Positions 1 to 13,500 of a stretch of 64,000 nucleotides of DNA are shown in pieces. The stretch comes from Acanthaster planci. Its lineage: Eukaryota; Echinodermata; Asteroidea; Valvatida; Acanthasteridae. The notes beneath the pieces were generated by a model. That model was not told where the DNA came from. It searched no databases and was given only the letters and a program-made list of their open reading frames with translations. The translations under genes and the position numbers were made by a program. The DNA lies in NCBI RefSeq assembly GCF_001949145.1, contig NW_019091440.1, forward strand, positions 1,164,576 through 1,228,575, read 5' to 3'. Every line of letters starts with the position of its first letter. The stretch's first letter is position 1.

Positions 1-1500
1 GAAATCCCACCAGTATTCGTGGAATTGCTGAAACAGTGAAAAGGTGAATTAATGACCGGATGAGGTTTATGTAAGTAAGCGCCAGACAGTTTACTGGACT
101 CCCTCCTTGTCCCAAGCCCCACAGCGGTCCATTCAAAAAGTGGGGACTCAGCGAAAATGCCGTCTGTAAAACCCCCTTTCTGTGTATGGATCACTCACCC
201 CATAAATACTCTGATGTATTACTTTGGGTGATTTCCGATTTGTAGAAGTCCATGAAATTTTGGTTTTGATATGGGTCATTCGTTTACTACAGTGACCAAC
301 TCCTGATCGCCGACTGATGCCAAACACAGTTGGAATCTGTTCGGTCCACATGTCCACATGTCAAGCCACATGTTGCCATAATCTGATGAGAGTACCTCCT
401 CATGGAGCATTGATGAAGGACCAGGCAAGAAGATATAGACATGGTATTGGTAGATGATTTCAATGCTTAGGGAAGAAGAGGAGAAAAACAGTTAAAATGA
501 TTGGAAGAATTCTATCTATATATGGATATCCCTTGACACCTTCTCCACAAAACCTATGAGACTAGTTTGAAATATTCAAAGTGTTTGTGAAATGAATACT
601 TAATTGTTTTCACTGCCAAATTTGACTTTTTAGGACCTTTTACTGCTTTCAGATGGCTAATACCCTGAAGGTCACTTTATGGAAAATTTGAGGTGTCTTT
701 ATATAGACGTGATAGAACTTTCTCCTAACCATCACCGTGCAGGTACATGTAATGAACTTAAAATCTTTTTGTATTCATTATGCTAATTGCCAGAGATGAG
801 GCTTCCCTTTTTTTTTACAGCCCAATATCCTTTCCTTTACTGTTTAGGGATATTGGACACTTGTTGCTGACTGGATAAAAGTAGATATAGCAGTGAGGAT
901 AGAAGGAACATACATGTATGCTGTCTACACTAGAAACCTGTCTTCTGCAGTGACTGCATCTTTTAGGTATTCAAGATATGATGTGTAAGCATAAAACATA
1001 TTCCAATACCAGCATATTTTACAATATTGTTGCTTACAATTTTAGGAAATTTTATACCTTTCAACTGTTCAAATGTAATTTGAACTATTTCAGTTTATAA
1101 GTTTAGAGTCCTCAGAAATTGGAACATTCTTATATCCATAAGAAGGAAATAAACATGAAAAGTCATTACTAAAAGAGGGCACTATTTGCAGAAAGAGAAG
1201 GTGCTACTGGTATTTTCTTGAAGGAGGACCTGCATGTATTTGCTGTGTCAATATTGCACTTGCACACTGTCAATAGCTTCTCTCGCGCAGGTGCTTCTCT
1301 CACTGTGGATCATTTAATGGGGGTTTCAATTTCTGACTTTCCAATAAGGGCAGGGAGCCCAAATAGAAGATTTCAAATGAAGACACTCAAGCTAAAGAGG
1401 GTAATACATGTAAGATGCTGAACCAAATTACTGAAGATGTGCAGTCTGCTTTATTAACATTTGAAGAAGACTCCTGCATAACACCGCCTGAAGCGTTCNG

Positions 1501-1740
1501 CATGATGTCTCATCCAGCATATGCATGATGTCTCCTCCTGCATATGCATGATGTCTCCTCCAGCATATGCACGATGTCTCCTCCTGCATATGCATGATGT
1601 CCCCTCCTGCATACGCATGATGTCCCCTCCTGCATACGCATGATGTCCCCTCCTGCATATGCATGATGTCTCCTCCTGCATATGCATGATGTCTCCTCCT
1701 GCATATGCATGATGTCTCCTCCAGCATACGCATGATGTCT
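1501..1740. repeat. 23-bp minisatellite, about 10 copies
   Basis: The unit TCTCCTCCTGCATATGCATGATG repeats with few changes (CATATG/CATACG, TCTCC/TCCCC). As 23 is not a multiple of 3, long frames open on the minus strand are an artefact. The only unresolved base of the window (1499) sits at its edge. Confidence 0.95.
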
Positions 1741-1838
1741 TAGAAACACATTCACAGAATGAGCTGCAGGAAAAACAGAGACATTTCTGAGACAGTTGTG
1801 ATTGTTACACCTTGCTTCACAGACAATAACCAGAGTTA

Positions 1839-1886
1839 TAATGAGCCAGTTCAGTATTCCAACAGGGCATGCCCAAAATGAGCCAT
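1839..1886 (+). repeat. Dispersed repeat, copy 1
   Basis: ATAATGAGCCAGTTCAGTAT, then TCCAACAGGGCATG, resembles the stretch at 43783. Confidence 0.6.
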
Positions 1887-2163
1887 CACAGTATGACCAC
1901 ACTGATAAACACAATTACAGGTGCAACTTGATGCAACAAGATAATATGAGTGCAATGCAACAACGATATGTTGCCATGGTTACAATGCAAGAGTAAAGTG
2001 AGATTGACCAACATACATGTACTTCAAGCCAACAGTATAGCACAGTCTAGAAAGCCGTAGTGAATATAAGAGAGTCAGGGAGAGTTTAGGAACATACACA
2101 ATCTTTATTGCATGTTGGCCAAAAGGCAACATACACATTTTGTGAATGCATGAAAATTCTTAC

Positions 2164-2280
2164 CTTCTGCAACCAATGACGTAAGCCGCATCTTTAAATT
2201 TGAAGATTTCGTTGCTGGTCAGTCCAATCTCACCACGATGACAGATGTATTTACCAGAACGCAGGAAGGCATCACAGCAT
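2164..2280 (-). CDS. Probable exon of an unrecognised gene
   Basis: Minus-strand sequence reads CCDAFLRSGKYICHRGEIGL, then TSNEIFKFKDAAYVIGCRR, and runs straight into a GTAAGA donor. The codon pattern looks coding and four Cys are present. The best acceptor (TGTTTTCAG before 2309) would put a stop in this frame. Either a weaker AG at 2281-2282 is used, or one base is wrong or shifted between 2281 and 2309. No family was recognised and no neighbouring exon was found. It may belong to a gene running left out of the window. Confidence 0.4.
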
Positions 2281-3613
2281 CTTCAACTGGTAACATTGCC
2301 TTCCAAAATCTGAAAACAGGGAAAAAGCAACAAAATTAACAAAAAAGGGTAACCTTGGGATATTTCAACCGCAGGGTAACCATGGTAACAGGTATTGGTA
2401 CACGTACATTTTGTCAAATGAGCAAAACATACAAGCCTGAACTCTTCTCACATGCAGAAAACCACAGTGCTCATCAGCGCAGGAAGTACCATGATTGGTA
2501 CAAGCAGATATTCTTCTCATAATTCTGTGATGAAAGAAATGAGACAGCTACAGCCTGGTTTCCACATCAACGTAGGAAACGCAGAGAGCAATGCAATCAA
2601 GATGCAAACTATAACACAGACAAATGGAAACATGTCTAACAAAAGTATCGCTGATTACCAAGATATAACGCAAACCAGATGGATTGGCGAAGTTGAGCAC
2701 GGTTCGACTTTGCCAACTGTCTGCGCCGAGAAGGCAAATACAGTGTGCTTAAAAAAAAGAAACTGAGATTAATTTCATTTCTTGGACATGGCTAAATACT
2801 TTGGAAATTGGCAACCACCATTGATTAACTAATGATGTCCTCTTTCTTATGACACCGTCCAAGAAATCCAATTTACTGTCACAGACTGAGCATGAAGCAG
2901 TTCAATCAACCATGTCAGAACTTGTCTGCCCAGCGCAGGGTTTTTGTCGGACCTCCCATGGAGGAATAAAACACATCATGCAATCTTCAACATATTTCAT
3001 TGTTCGCTCCTTATTTTTAAAAGGACTTCTCTTGGTCCTTGAATGCATTCTGGGGTATCCCAAAGCTTTTCGAAAGCGTTTGAATAAACTGCAAATTTGA
3101 GAAATTTAAATTAAAATGTAAAGTTCAAGTTCATTATTACAAAATGATTAGAACTTACGAGATATTTGTAGAAACATTGCCGGGGAGGGGCTATTTCCAT
3201 TTTTTTGTGGGGGGGGGAAATTTGTAGAAAACATTTTCAGGTTTGTGTTTTTTTATGAGATACCGGGTATCACAACCAGCTTAGTAATATATCTCATAAA
3301 AACTGATTTTGAAAAGATATACTTACATTTTGAAAATGTGTTCCTTGTGGAAAGAGTGGGCTTTCGCAGCTTTGTTTTATTATTACTGAGGAAAAATCGC
3401 ATCAAACTACAGAAAGAAAAGGTAAGTCTCCTCACTACACGGTATATGTTTAACAATAGAGGGCGGTATACCATTCAAATGGTAAGAAAAACGCACTCGT
3501 TAAGTGGTTCAGTAGCAGCCACTTTCATTGTCTACGTAATATTTGCAAGCCACGGCTATACCTTCCGGACACAGCCTTGTGTCTCCAGCCGATACTCAGC
3601 ACCCTATGTAGTA

Positions 3614-3785
3614 CGGAGGAACCCCCCCCCAATGTGACGCACAAGCTGTATACCCGATGGCTATTGTGCCTACTGCACCCTCCCCCCCCGGAAATCTGAA
3701 AGAAATTCCAATGATTCCATCAACACAAAAGAAGACACAATACTGGGGGGGTCCCCTTTGCCGCATATCGTGCATCATATGGCCC
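3614..3785 (+). repeat. Dispersed repeat family D, copy 1
   Basis: About 170 bp share with 30476 and 59784 a C-run, a TATACxC block, AAATCTGAAAGAAATTCC-like sequence and a run of G followed by TCTC/CCCC and CATATC. Confidence 0.7.
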
Positions 3786-5031
3786 AGCTCAATGGTTCTG
3801 TAACAACTAGTGTATACATGTAAGAATCAGGTGGCATTGGACAAGTACAAAAATTGTGCAAAATCTCGCGTCAACAACTAAATTTAACCAAATTTAATAG
3901 TCGAGCATAAAAATTTCTCTGACTGCTTACAAAATACTGGTAACCGTTTTATACAGGAAACAAACTGAACCTGTGTACATTTTGAACTGTTTTCAGGAAA
4001 CGTTTAGAACAAGTTAACAAAATAGAAAGTTTAAAGGTACTACTTAATTATTATGTCCATATTTTATAACTTTATCAATGACTTCCAGTCTTTAATGTTT
4101 AAAGCAATGGAATCATATCTGACAAATCTGGCTTGGTTGGGGTGCATTTTGTGGGGCGGTGGGTGCACTTGGGGGCCCTTACTTTCTTAACGGACACTCA
4201 CTGGGTTTCTCCACACTTCAAACAATGAATGAGGCCGACTACAACCACAATTTGCCCTCTAATCTACGAGCATGGGTGCGGGGGTGGGCACACAGGCCTC
4301 AAGTGGGGGGGGGATGCCACCTCCCTCCGCCTTAGTTATGCCACCGTAAACCTTTAACCAATGATGACTTGTGATCTATTAACTACGCCGTCAAAATCTA
4401 TATGGTTACAAAATGTCGAAGAATTAAAATTTACACGTTATGGCATGTTACTTTTGGTTTCAAAGTTCCCCTTTTACAAATAATTTAGCTAGTCATACAT
4501 GTGTCTGTATTAAGAGTTTTCAAGTACGTGTATTCTTTTAAACACTTTGACATTTTAGAAAACACTTTTTCCTTTGCCAGTTATTTCTGAACAAATAGAA
4601 TCTCTAATCACAAACAAAATATACCCGATTAATCAGTGTACACAAATGTCATACACACAAACAAGGCTTTTGTCTTCCTTAACTCTGCTGGTAAACTGTG
4701 CATTATCTTAAAAGGTTAAAAATCATTAAAAATTAGCCAAAGAACACTTTTCAAAAACAAAATTACAATGAAAATCACATTCAATGTTATTTTTAAAGCC
4801 TATTTGTGATTGGGTCTGCAAAAATGGCCCTTGGGTTTATGTGTGACAAATTGATTTTAAGTGATGTCCACGGGTAGAAAAGCATTTTAATAAGGATTTA
4901 ATTTGTGTATTTTTGACCTCTGTCGCGCATTCTACTCCCGAGATATCGTAACATTTAGAATTGATCTCTGGCAGATGTACGGCATGGTCCGTTACATACA
5001 GAGGCATTGCATGACTTAAGGGCCTTTTTTG

Positions 5032-5887
5032 CAGAGTGGGTCACATTTGAGGACAAATCTTGTCTTTAGAAATCGTCAATTTTGAGACTTCATCTCAACT
5101 ATGCTACCCAGAGCATTTTGCTTGACATGTTCACAATCTAGAATGTACACATTTTTGCACTTTTTGGTTTTTTTTTCTTGAAATGTCTTTTACAGGCAAA
5201 ATGTTTCCTTGGATCACACTTTGTTTCACTTGCAAACTATTGTACCATCTCTATTTTTTAGTTCAAAGAGGTAAGCAAGGAATTTTTAGGGTTACGAACA
5301 GAGCATGCTTGTGTTGTTCTTACTATAAACAGGGTCACATGCCATTCAGTTGATTTAAAACATTCTTCTGACACTGAAATGCAATCCGAGACTGCCACAA
5401 CACACTCCTCTTTGAACTGGGGGAAAATGAAACCAAGATAAAGTTGAGGAAAATCTGTGAATGGCCGAAATTATATTGCTACATGGTCTGTGGGATTAAA
5501 CCTTGCTCATTTTGAAGAACATCGAAGTTAATCTTAGAAAATACAGTCATATACTTTAGGTTATGTTCCTTTCTTATCTAAGGATTCTCCCATAATTATT
5601 TTATGGGACCTAAAAACAATTTTGAAAAGAAAAAAAAAAGACCCACTCTGTGACAATGAGTCACAAGTTGCCAGAGCCACTTTGCAGTAAAAAGTCCTTT
5701 AGAATAAATTTGCAGTGTAAATCAGTAGGAGCCCACAGCATTTTTCACCATGGAGTATCCACTTTCATCAGGATACCAAACCGAGTGATACGTCAAACCA
5801 AAAAAAACCCAATTTGCTCTTTCCAATACAAATGAAAACTCAAAAAGTGGATCATGCAACTTGCGACCAATTTTCACAGAGTGGGTC
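5032..5887. repeat. Region with three GACCCACTCTGTG-type element ends
   Basis: GCAGAGTGGGTCAC at 5032, its complement-like GACCCACTCTGTGAC near 5640 and CAGAGTGGGTCAA near 5878 look like terminal repeats of one or two old elements. The interior is AT-rich and has no credible gene. Confidence 0.5.
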
Positions 5888-6683
5888 AAAAATACAAAAA
5901 ATGTGAGTCCACTAATTTGTGGTAATAGCTGGACTCCTTCCTCTAATTACAAATTTACTTTTTATTTCTTATTTTGATAAATTTCTGATGCTTCAAAATC
6001 AAAATCGATAAAAAAACAGGATAGGCCTGATCTTTCAAATCCACATTTTATTTTCTAAAAAACTGATTCACTCTAATACGTATCAATTTAACTTTTTACT
6101 TCTTCAGAAAAAACAATATCCACAAATTATGTACAAAAATACTTTAGGGTTTAGGGTATTAGGGTTTTGAGGGAAAGAGGTTTTTCTGATTTCAAACAAA
6201 TTTTTGTTTTGTTTTGCTGGGTATAAAAATGGTTACAGTTTTTTTTATATATAAATGTAAATGAAAATAAGATGAAAAACAGCAAATAAAATGCCCAGAA
6301 CACATACCTAAACTTAGGTTATTTGTGCAAAACTTGTATGGCTCTTTAAGACAATGTTGCATCGAGTAACATGTTGCAATGTTTTGTAATCAATCCTGGA
6401 CATATTGCTCTTAAAGTATGCAAGACACATATCATACTTCAAAGAAATTACCATTTTTCTGCATGTAAAAATCTAATGTATTTTGTGACAAATCTGAAAG
6501 AATTTTAGGAGGAGGGAACTTGCCATTAGATGCTCAACGGCAACTGGATTGGACAAAAGTTATCTTGGCAGATGACTTCAACGTTTACTTGCAATACTTG
6601 TTGAGGTGTTGCAAAGTAAAGGTTGCACGTGCAGTTGCTACGTTGGACTCAACAACCGCAGCAGCCTTTCAGTTCCACTCACG

Positions 6684-6857
6684 ATACGGGCGTTTCACAA
6701 TAGTGCGCCACCATGAGTTTGCAACGCGTTGGCCAATCACAATGCGCGAGATCTGTCGACCCAATGCGCGTTCCGAAAGGGTCAACAAATTTTGCGCACT
6801 GTGATTGGTCAACGTGTTACAGACTCTTGGGGGCGCACTACTGTGAGTCATCCGTAT
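6684..6857. mobile_element. MITE-like foldback family B, copy 1
   Basis: 174 bp with inverted ends ATACGGGCGTTTCACAATAG and CTACTGTGAGTCATCCGTAT. The arms continue into GCGCC, then GAGTTTGCAACGCGTTGGCC, then AATCACAATGCGCG. Confidence 0.88.
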
Positions 6858-8645
6858 TGCTGGAACAGTTAGTGTTGTTTGTAGAACCTTGCCCATTATT
6901 TCGCCACCCAGACACCAAAGATGGAACAGTCAAAACGAATGCACCAAACAGCAACGTCAGGTGCAACAAAACATTTTAAAGTACAGGTTGCGACAATTGC
7001 AACACTAAGATGCAACACTTTGCCACATTTCAAATGGTGCAACTGCAAACCTATTACTTGATTTAAAAAAGAATTACATATGGTACGCACATGCAACAGT
7101 AATGTATCAAAACGTTAACGGAGAGAAATGGTTACATTACATATTGGTGGCTGTAGTTGGATCCATGACGAGTCCCTCTAAGTCTATCATAAGTTATCCA
7201 GTCTTAAGGCATGTCACAAGCTTCATGTACATGTATTACATGTACATATAATTAAACTCTAACCATCCCTGTTACTTGTGATGGAACATGGACTCAACTA
7301 CGACCTTGTTACAAACAACAACACTTCTCCACAAGAGACAGAAAATGTTCAGGAACGGTTGTATTTTAGGCCTGAGGTACGTGACTAGAAGCGATTGGAC
7401 GTCCCACATTCTCAGACGTGATGCAATACGTGAAAACCTTTGACACGGCGAACCTTTACTTCACAGAAAAGCTTTCCCAACAAGTCTTGGCAAAATGGAT
7501 GAGGAGATAGAATTTCAAAATGGCGCTGACATAAATGCGACAGAGTTCGTAGTAATTATCTCAAATCTGAGCTTTTTTGGCACGTAACTGTTAGCATTAA
7601 ATACCTTGACAAAACTGACTGTAACTTCGGTAGAGACAAATTGGTAGATTCCACAGGTCTTGTTGTTTTACAACCGCACTTGTAGATCTCTAATTAACTT
7701 TCAAGATGAACATTTACGTCAAGACATCGTAAAGTAATCCACCACCCAAACTCAATGCTGTTAGAAGTGAAATCACTATAATTTTTCCCGTGTCGGAGAT
7801 CAAATAAAAGCGAAAGATAAAACAGTTTATTGCCCAAATTTATCATCGGAACTTAATTCATAAAAAGCTGCTTGCTAGAAAAAGGGTTAACACTCTGTAA
7901 TGAAACAACTTTAATACTCCTATACAGTACATACAATGCCAATATAAACTACTTGATATAACTTGATTGTTCCTTCATAAAAATTCAAGTGGTTTAAACA
8001 CGTAAATTGGATGCAACGTAAATCTGTGTTGTCCTATGTACATAATGCATTAGCACCTTGGAATCTTCCGAACAAGGGTTTAAACCAGTTTTAAAAATCA
8101 ATTAAATGCAAATAGCCGCGGCATACAGAATGCTAGCTGGGCTGTCCTCTTTAATGAAAGCTTAAGAGTGGCAATTGTGTTTTTCCAGTCCCCTTGCTCA
8201 GTAACAAAATAAAACAGGAGTGCCTACAGTGCCCGACAGTGTAGGATTGTCCTGTTGACACCAGACTGTTTATAACTGGATGGAAAGCATGGTTCAAATG
8301 AATTTACATAGAGCTGTGAATATCAATTCTGTGTACAGTCCAACCTCGTTAATAATAGCACTGTTAGTACAAGATTCTGCTTTTAACAAGGACATTTTGG
8401 GGTCCCAATTCTTTGTTTTTCATTGTTTTTATTCCTAATAATACAAGGTTCCTGTTGAGGTAATTTGCCAAGTCCAAAGGACCTCTTATTAGTGAGGTTT
8501 GATGGTACATTTGGTCATCTGTAGTCGGAGAATTGTTGGTGTCTGCTCAGTTTAACCCCACCCTCTGCTGTGACAGTAACAGCCATTCCAAAATTCTTCC
8601 ACTTCTCCCTCCACGGGACTTGCATGCAGACATATAAAAATGTCA

Positions 8646-8795
8646 CTTGGCTGATTTTGACTGATAAGATATTGGCTGATTTTGACTGATAAGACATTGG
8701 CTGATTTTGACTGATAAGATATTAGCTGATTTTGACTGATAAGATATTGGCTGATTTTGACTGATAAGACATTGGCTGATTTTGACTGATAAGAC
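8646..8795. repeat. 25-bp minisatellite, 6 copies
   Basis: The unit CTGATTTTGACTGATAAGA plus YATTGG is repeated six times nearly perfectly. Confidence 0.95.
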
Positions 8796-9150
8796 AACTT
8801 GATGCAGATTGCGTCCTTGCATAGGACGGTTTAATGTTCGACAAATCACGGACCATTTACCCAGGGCTGGTTCAGTGCGTGTTACGGCTGGCACAATATC
8901 AAAGCAGAAATTAAGTTGGATTATGTAACACTTTCTCTAATAATAAAACATATATTCCTGTCTACCACTTTGTTCTCTTGTAATTTTTAAGTCAGGGTAC
9001 ACCCTTTCTAAAAATATGCTTCACAAGATATTTCATTCTATACATTATGACAAAAGTGTACCACAAAATTGGGGAATTTTGCCTCATTAAAACTTCGCTT
9101 GTCCTTGAAATCGATAAGTGAAGAAGATTTAATCGTCAAAACGAATAGAT

Positions 9151-9331
9151 TTAAGCACCGCTTCGGCGCGTCGCCTCGGCATAACCACGGCTACATGCTG
9201 CAACGCGTGTCATGTAGTCGCGAGTTTTTTTAAGAAAGTCGAGAGCGCCTGCCGGGGTAATAATAATCCGTGGAGCATGGAACCAAGGTCGCACATGTGT
9301 TTGCACTGGGGCTGCTTGCGATTGCACATCC
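9151..9331 (-). CDS. Candidate last exon or ORF remnant, function unknown
   Basis: An open frame behind a possible acceptor (TTTACCCAG) reads DVQSQAAPVQTHVRPWFHAP, then RIIITPAGALDFLKKTRDYM and about 17 further residues to TAA. It is clearly more GC-rich than its surroundings. No domain is recognised and no upstream partner exon was found. Confidence 0.25.
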
Positions 9332-10274
9332 CTGGGTAAATGGTTCATGGACAAATAAACTCCTTCATCGCACAGTTGTACGGGGTTATGTCAAATAACC
9401 ATACACACAAGAAAATATTCTGCAACTGGCAACCTGTTTATGGATGACATGTTACGGTTTTGTGACTGAACAAGGGTGCGGAAAAAAATATTGTTACTCA
9501 CCTGGGATGTATAATGTGTACAACGCTGTACATGTAATTGTCTCCGAAAGGGGAGGTCTGTTTGCTGTGAAATCACACACTGGTGTCAACGTTACTAAAG
9601 AAATCAACACGTTGACTTCAAAGGTCACAGGACTTCATATGGTCTCTTGTTCTCAATGTTTCTGTTTAGGCGATTCGGCACAAAACTGAAAATTCATCAT
9701 TCCATTACTAACCATTTAATTATCTGTAATTTATGAAGCAATGAAAACAAACTATACTGCAAATGGGAATAAAAAGGAACTGGTCCTCACTGCTGGTTCA
9801 ACTTACCATTTTTCAGCGGGTTTTTCTTTCACTTTTACTAATGAATTGAAACCGTGATGATTTCTGAGATGGAATGACAAATTTTCACTTCCGCCTGGAA
9901 TTGGCCTTTTGCAGTCTAACGAGTCAACTTCAGATCTGCTGGTCCATGGCTATACAAAGGGCTGTGTTCCTGAAGTTACATCTCTGGACAGCGATTCTGA
10001 TCCACACCAAGACTGTGGTATGCAAAGGTGATGGTCCATCGCTCTGGACTTGGCAGAGGACTGGGCACATGCAGCACTGGTGCTGCTCTGTGGTTAGGAC
10101 AAGTGAACATCTGTTCTGATGGTCCAAGGTTCAGACCTACATCAAGGTTGCTATTTCACAGGACCCTGTATGTACATGTAAGTTATCGGTCTCGACAGGT
10201 TCTGAATCATGACTACACTGGGCCTGCCGTCTTGACTGGAAAGATTTCGGCAAAGTTGTTGGGGTAAACGGGGA

Positions 10275-10507
10275 GCCTAAAAGATGAAGGCAGGGCTTAC
10301 AGGATGGAGATGGGGCTTAAAAGATGGAGGCGGGGCTTACAGGATGGAGGCAGGGCTTACAGGATGGAGATGGGGCTTAAAGTGTGGAAGCCAGGCCTAG
10401 AGGGCTTATAAAGGATGGAGACGGGGGCTTAAAGGATGGGGAGGGGCGTAAAGGATGGGGGAGGGGCTTAAAGAATGGGGGAGGGGCTTAAGGGATGGGG
10501 GAGGGAT
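10275..10507. repeat. Degenerate ~20-bp G-rich tandem repeat
   Basis: Units of the type GGATGGAGGCAGGGCTTAAA grade into GGATGGGGGAGGGGCTTAAA. It ends about 5 nt before the MOB3 stop codon and so forms the start of the 3' UTR, C-rich in the transcript. Confidence 0.9.
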
Positions 10508-10511
10508 ATTA

Positions 10512-10541
10512 TCAGCGGCAGATCTTCTCCGTCATCTCTTT
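10512..10541 (-). CDS. MOB3: MOB3 exon 7 (stop)
   Basis: The short last coding exon encodes KEMTEKICR and TGA. This matches the LKEMT-x-x-C ending of MOB3 proteins. Confidence 0.9.
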   Translation of the reverse strand, partial: KEMTEKICR

Positions 10542-13500
10542 CTGTGGATCAAAAACAACATAAGATACGTGTTAAAGCCATGAGGTGTGCAAAACTGCAG
10601 TTTTGTAAATCGTAGCCTTGCTCCCGACGTTGCCGTTATCTCAAATAACAAAATTGTTTTCAAACATTCAAAGCTGAAACCAAACAAGAACCCTTAACAT
10701 GAGCCTCACTTGAGCTCAACATTTCTGAGAGAGAATATGAAAATGCACAGGGAAAGGGAATTCCATCTTTCAAATTCACGCAACTGAAGTTTGTAGTCGC
10801 AGCTGAGATCAAGTCAAGTTTCTGCCACCATTCCGTTAAGACTTCAGATGTCCCAGTGAAAGCCATCATCGACATGACTACGATCCATATTAACAAAGTC
10901 AATATTTCTTTCGGCACACTACTGAACCTTCAAAAACTGGTGCAGCAAAGTGATCAAAGTGGATGAATTTCACATTCCTCAAAGAACGTTTTTTTCTTTA
11001 CTGCTCACTCATGAACCCTAAGCCTCCTTGATCCTCCAAAATCCTTTGGGAAGTTTTGGAGGATTTTAGATGGCTGAAGATGAATGGCAAAAGTGTACAT
11101 GCATGGCTGATTGCAAAGGCAAAAGTGTACATGCATGGCTGATTGCAAAGGCAAAAGTGTACATGCATGGCTGATTGCAAAGGCAAAAGTGTACATGCAT
11201 GGCTGATTGCAAAGGATGCCATGCATGAAGGTTGTGGATTAGACCTTGTGTTGTTTCTGCTCAGTCAAGCACAAATTCTGCCCGATATTTCTTTTGAATC
11301 AACAACACTGCTCAAGAATGCCATTCACACTGCCTCATCATAATGACAGGAATTACTGGAGGATTGAGGGAGTAGGCACACCTCCAAATGACTTTTCCGA
11401 GAAATTTTGGAGGATTGAGGCTGAATGCAATTTTTTCATGTAAAAAATCTAAGGATGGTTCCGACTAAAAAGGCCTAGGGAGTTAGGGTAAGCCCAAGAT
11501 GCACAACCTACCATTGGGAAGTGCAAAATTAAGAAGGGAAATGAATATGATAAAACAGGAAAAAGAAAAGGCACAAATATTTTGATTTAGAGACTGTATC
11601 CTAGATACCACAAAGAACACTAGAAACACAAACGTAGCAAATGATCTCCAACAAAACTTAGTATTCCCACGCGGCAGGCCATTACAAAACTCGGACAATC
11701 CGCAACTAATTTCACTGGGAGAGTTCTGAAAATTGCCAAGGCAGATGCCTCCATCAATCCCAACACAATCTGGTCTCTTATAAAACCAACGCAGTCTTTA
11801 CAAATGAGAGCAAGCTGAGTGGAAGACGGGGACTTACCAGTGGTTCAAGTTCCTTAGGGTCAATGAGGTTAAATTCTTTGACAAAGTAGAAGAAGTGCTT
11901 GTAACATGTGTTGATGTGGGCTTCCTGTAAAGACGGATGACAAAAATGTCGGAAAATCAAGCCAACATAGAATTATGATGCAAATTTGTAGCGAGTACAT
12001 TTTAACTCAAAATTTATGAATGGGGATGTTGACGACTTAATGAAATTTCACTAATTATGAAATTTGAGGCAAAAATATATTAGTCTAGCAAGGCACTATA
12101 GGTGAGAAATTGACTACCGATATGCTGGGGTACATGTACATTAACGATATCTGCGCTTATGGCTCTGCTGTTTGGATATTTCTGTAGAAATGCTATGCAC
12201 AGATATTTGCTGAGCACTGAGTGTTACCAGCTAACATGTCACACAATGCATATATCCTTTAGCTGGTTCTCAGCTGATTCCTGCTAAGCACCGACATTTT
12301 CTCTTGCTTACTCACTGCTCCTTAGGCTACCGGCTAAAATGTCACACAACGCTTATATCCTGCAACTGGTTCTCAGCTGATTCCCACTCAGCACAGATAT
12401 GTTTCTCTGCTTACCGCTCCTATTGCCACTAGGTTCTCGAAGTGATGGATGTAAACATGAACAAACACTCTGTGGAGTCGCTTTAGAATGTTCTTGCACG
12501 TGGCCACAAAGTTCTTGGGAAAGGGGACATCTAGGTGGAAAGCAGAAAGAGGCAGAAGTTTGACCAGGCTGTCCATGCAAGTTGTCCGGCTTTGGAGAGT
12601 TTCGGGGGGATTTCGATGAGCATAATTCAGATACAGCGTGTGGGTAATTCCAGAAATTAGGGGCCCAATAGTGTGACATTTTTTTGTCCCTGTTACATCT
12701 GACCTTTGTTATTTGAATTGGGAATATCACCAGAATTGCTTCCAAACTATTACAATTTGTTTGGCAGATAATTTGCATTAATTCATCACTCTTGGAAATT
12801 AGAAAATGTGTTCTGAACTTACAAAATCATATCAGATGTGGCAGGGGCATGAAAAAAAATGGTCCCCTAATTTCTGGAATTAACCACATGGCAATTACAG
12901 TTGTTGATAGGCTACTGTTTCCAAGACAATTGTTTTTACATTTTCCGTACTGTGTATTAGTAAGCACGTACACATTATGTATACCTGTCCGTAGATAGTA
13001 ACACAGTTCCAAATCTCTAAGATGAGAGCCAATCTACGTACACGCGCCATTTAAAGCGTTATTTCCAGTCTCAGAAACCACAAATTAGCCAAGTTTGACA
13101 TTGTTTGTTTTGGAAGCATTTTAGACCAGTGTGATACACCACAGACAAGACACATGAAGTGCTCGACATCTCAACGTGCACCAATACATTACCCCTGCTC
13201 ATCGCGCCCATAACCACTCCTCAAACCATCTCCTTGGGGATATACAGTTCAATTTTGCCATTTCAGGCCCAAATGGCTAATCAAATACACATGTACCCAT
13301 TCACATCCATGGGCGGAAAGAGGCAAGTGGGAGTAAAGTAACTTGCTCAAGGACACAACTGGTAACATCTTGGCATTTGTGGCAAGGGCCTTCCGACAAG
13401 ACAAATTTCAGTATTTTGATGTGAATGGACAAAACATCGTTACTTTTGGCAAGACTGCTGTTGATACGTGTATCTTGAAAAAAAAAAGCGATCTTTATCT

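Larger units (their letters stand above)
1..2163. other. No confident gene
   Basis: AT-rich sequence with the 23-bp minisatellite and a short dispersed repeat. Splice-like signals exist (for example GTAAGTAAG near 70 on the plus strand), but no exon chain can be built. Confidence 0.5.
2310..9150. other. Non-coding stretch with repeats
   Basis: Holds family D copy 1, old TGTGACC-ended elements, family B copy 1 and the 25-bp minisatellite. No gene is recognised. Confidence 0.55.

Noticed and set aside
1428-1914. Overlapping long minus-strand frames with Cys/His/Met repeats
   Set aside because: Product of the 23-bp minisatellite, which leaves several frames open.
6145-6180. TTTAGGG-like telomeric string
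   Set aside because: Only two or three imperfect units in AT-rich DNA.
10660-10917. Hydrophobic-start open frame nested in MOB3 intron 6
   Set aside because: It begins with GTG, not ATG; the first ATG gives no clear signal peptide and no homology is evident.
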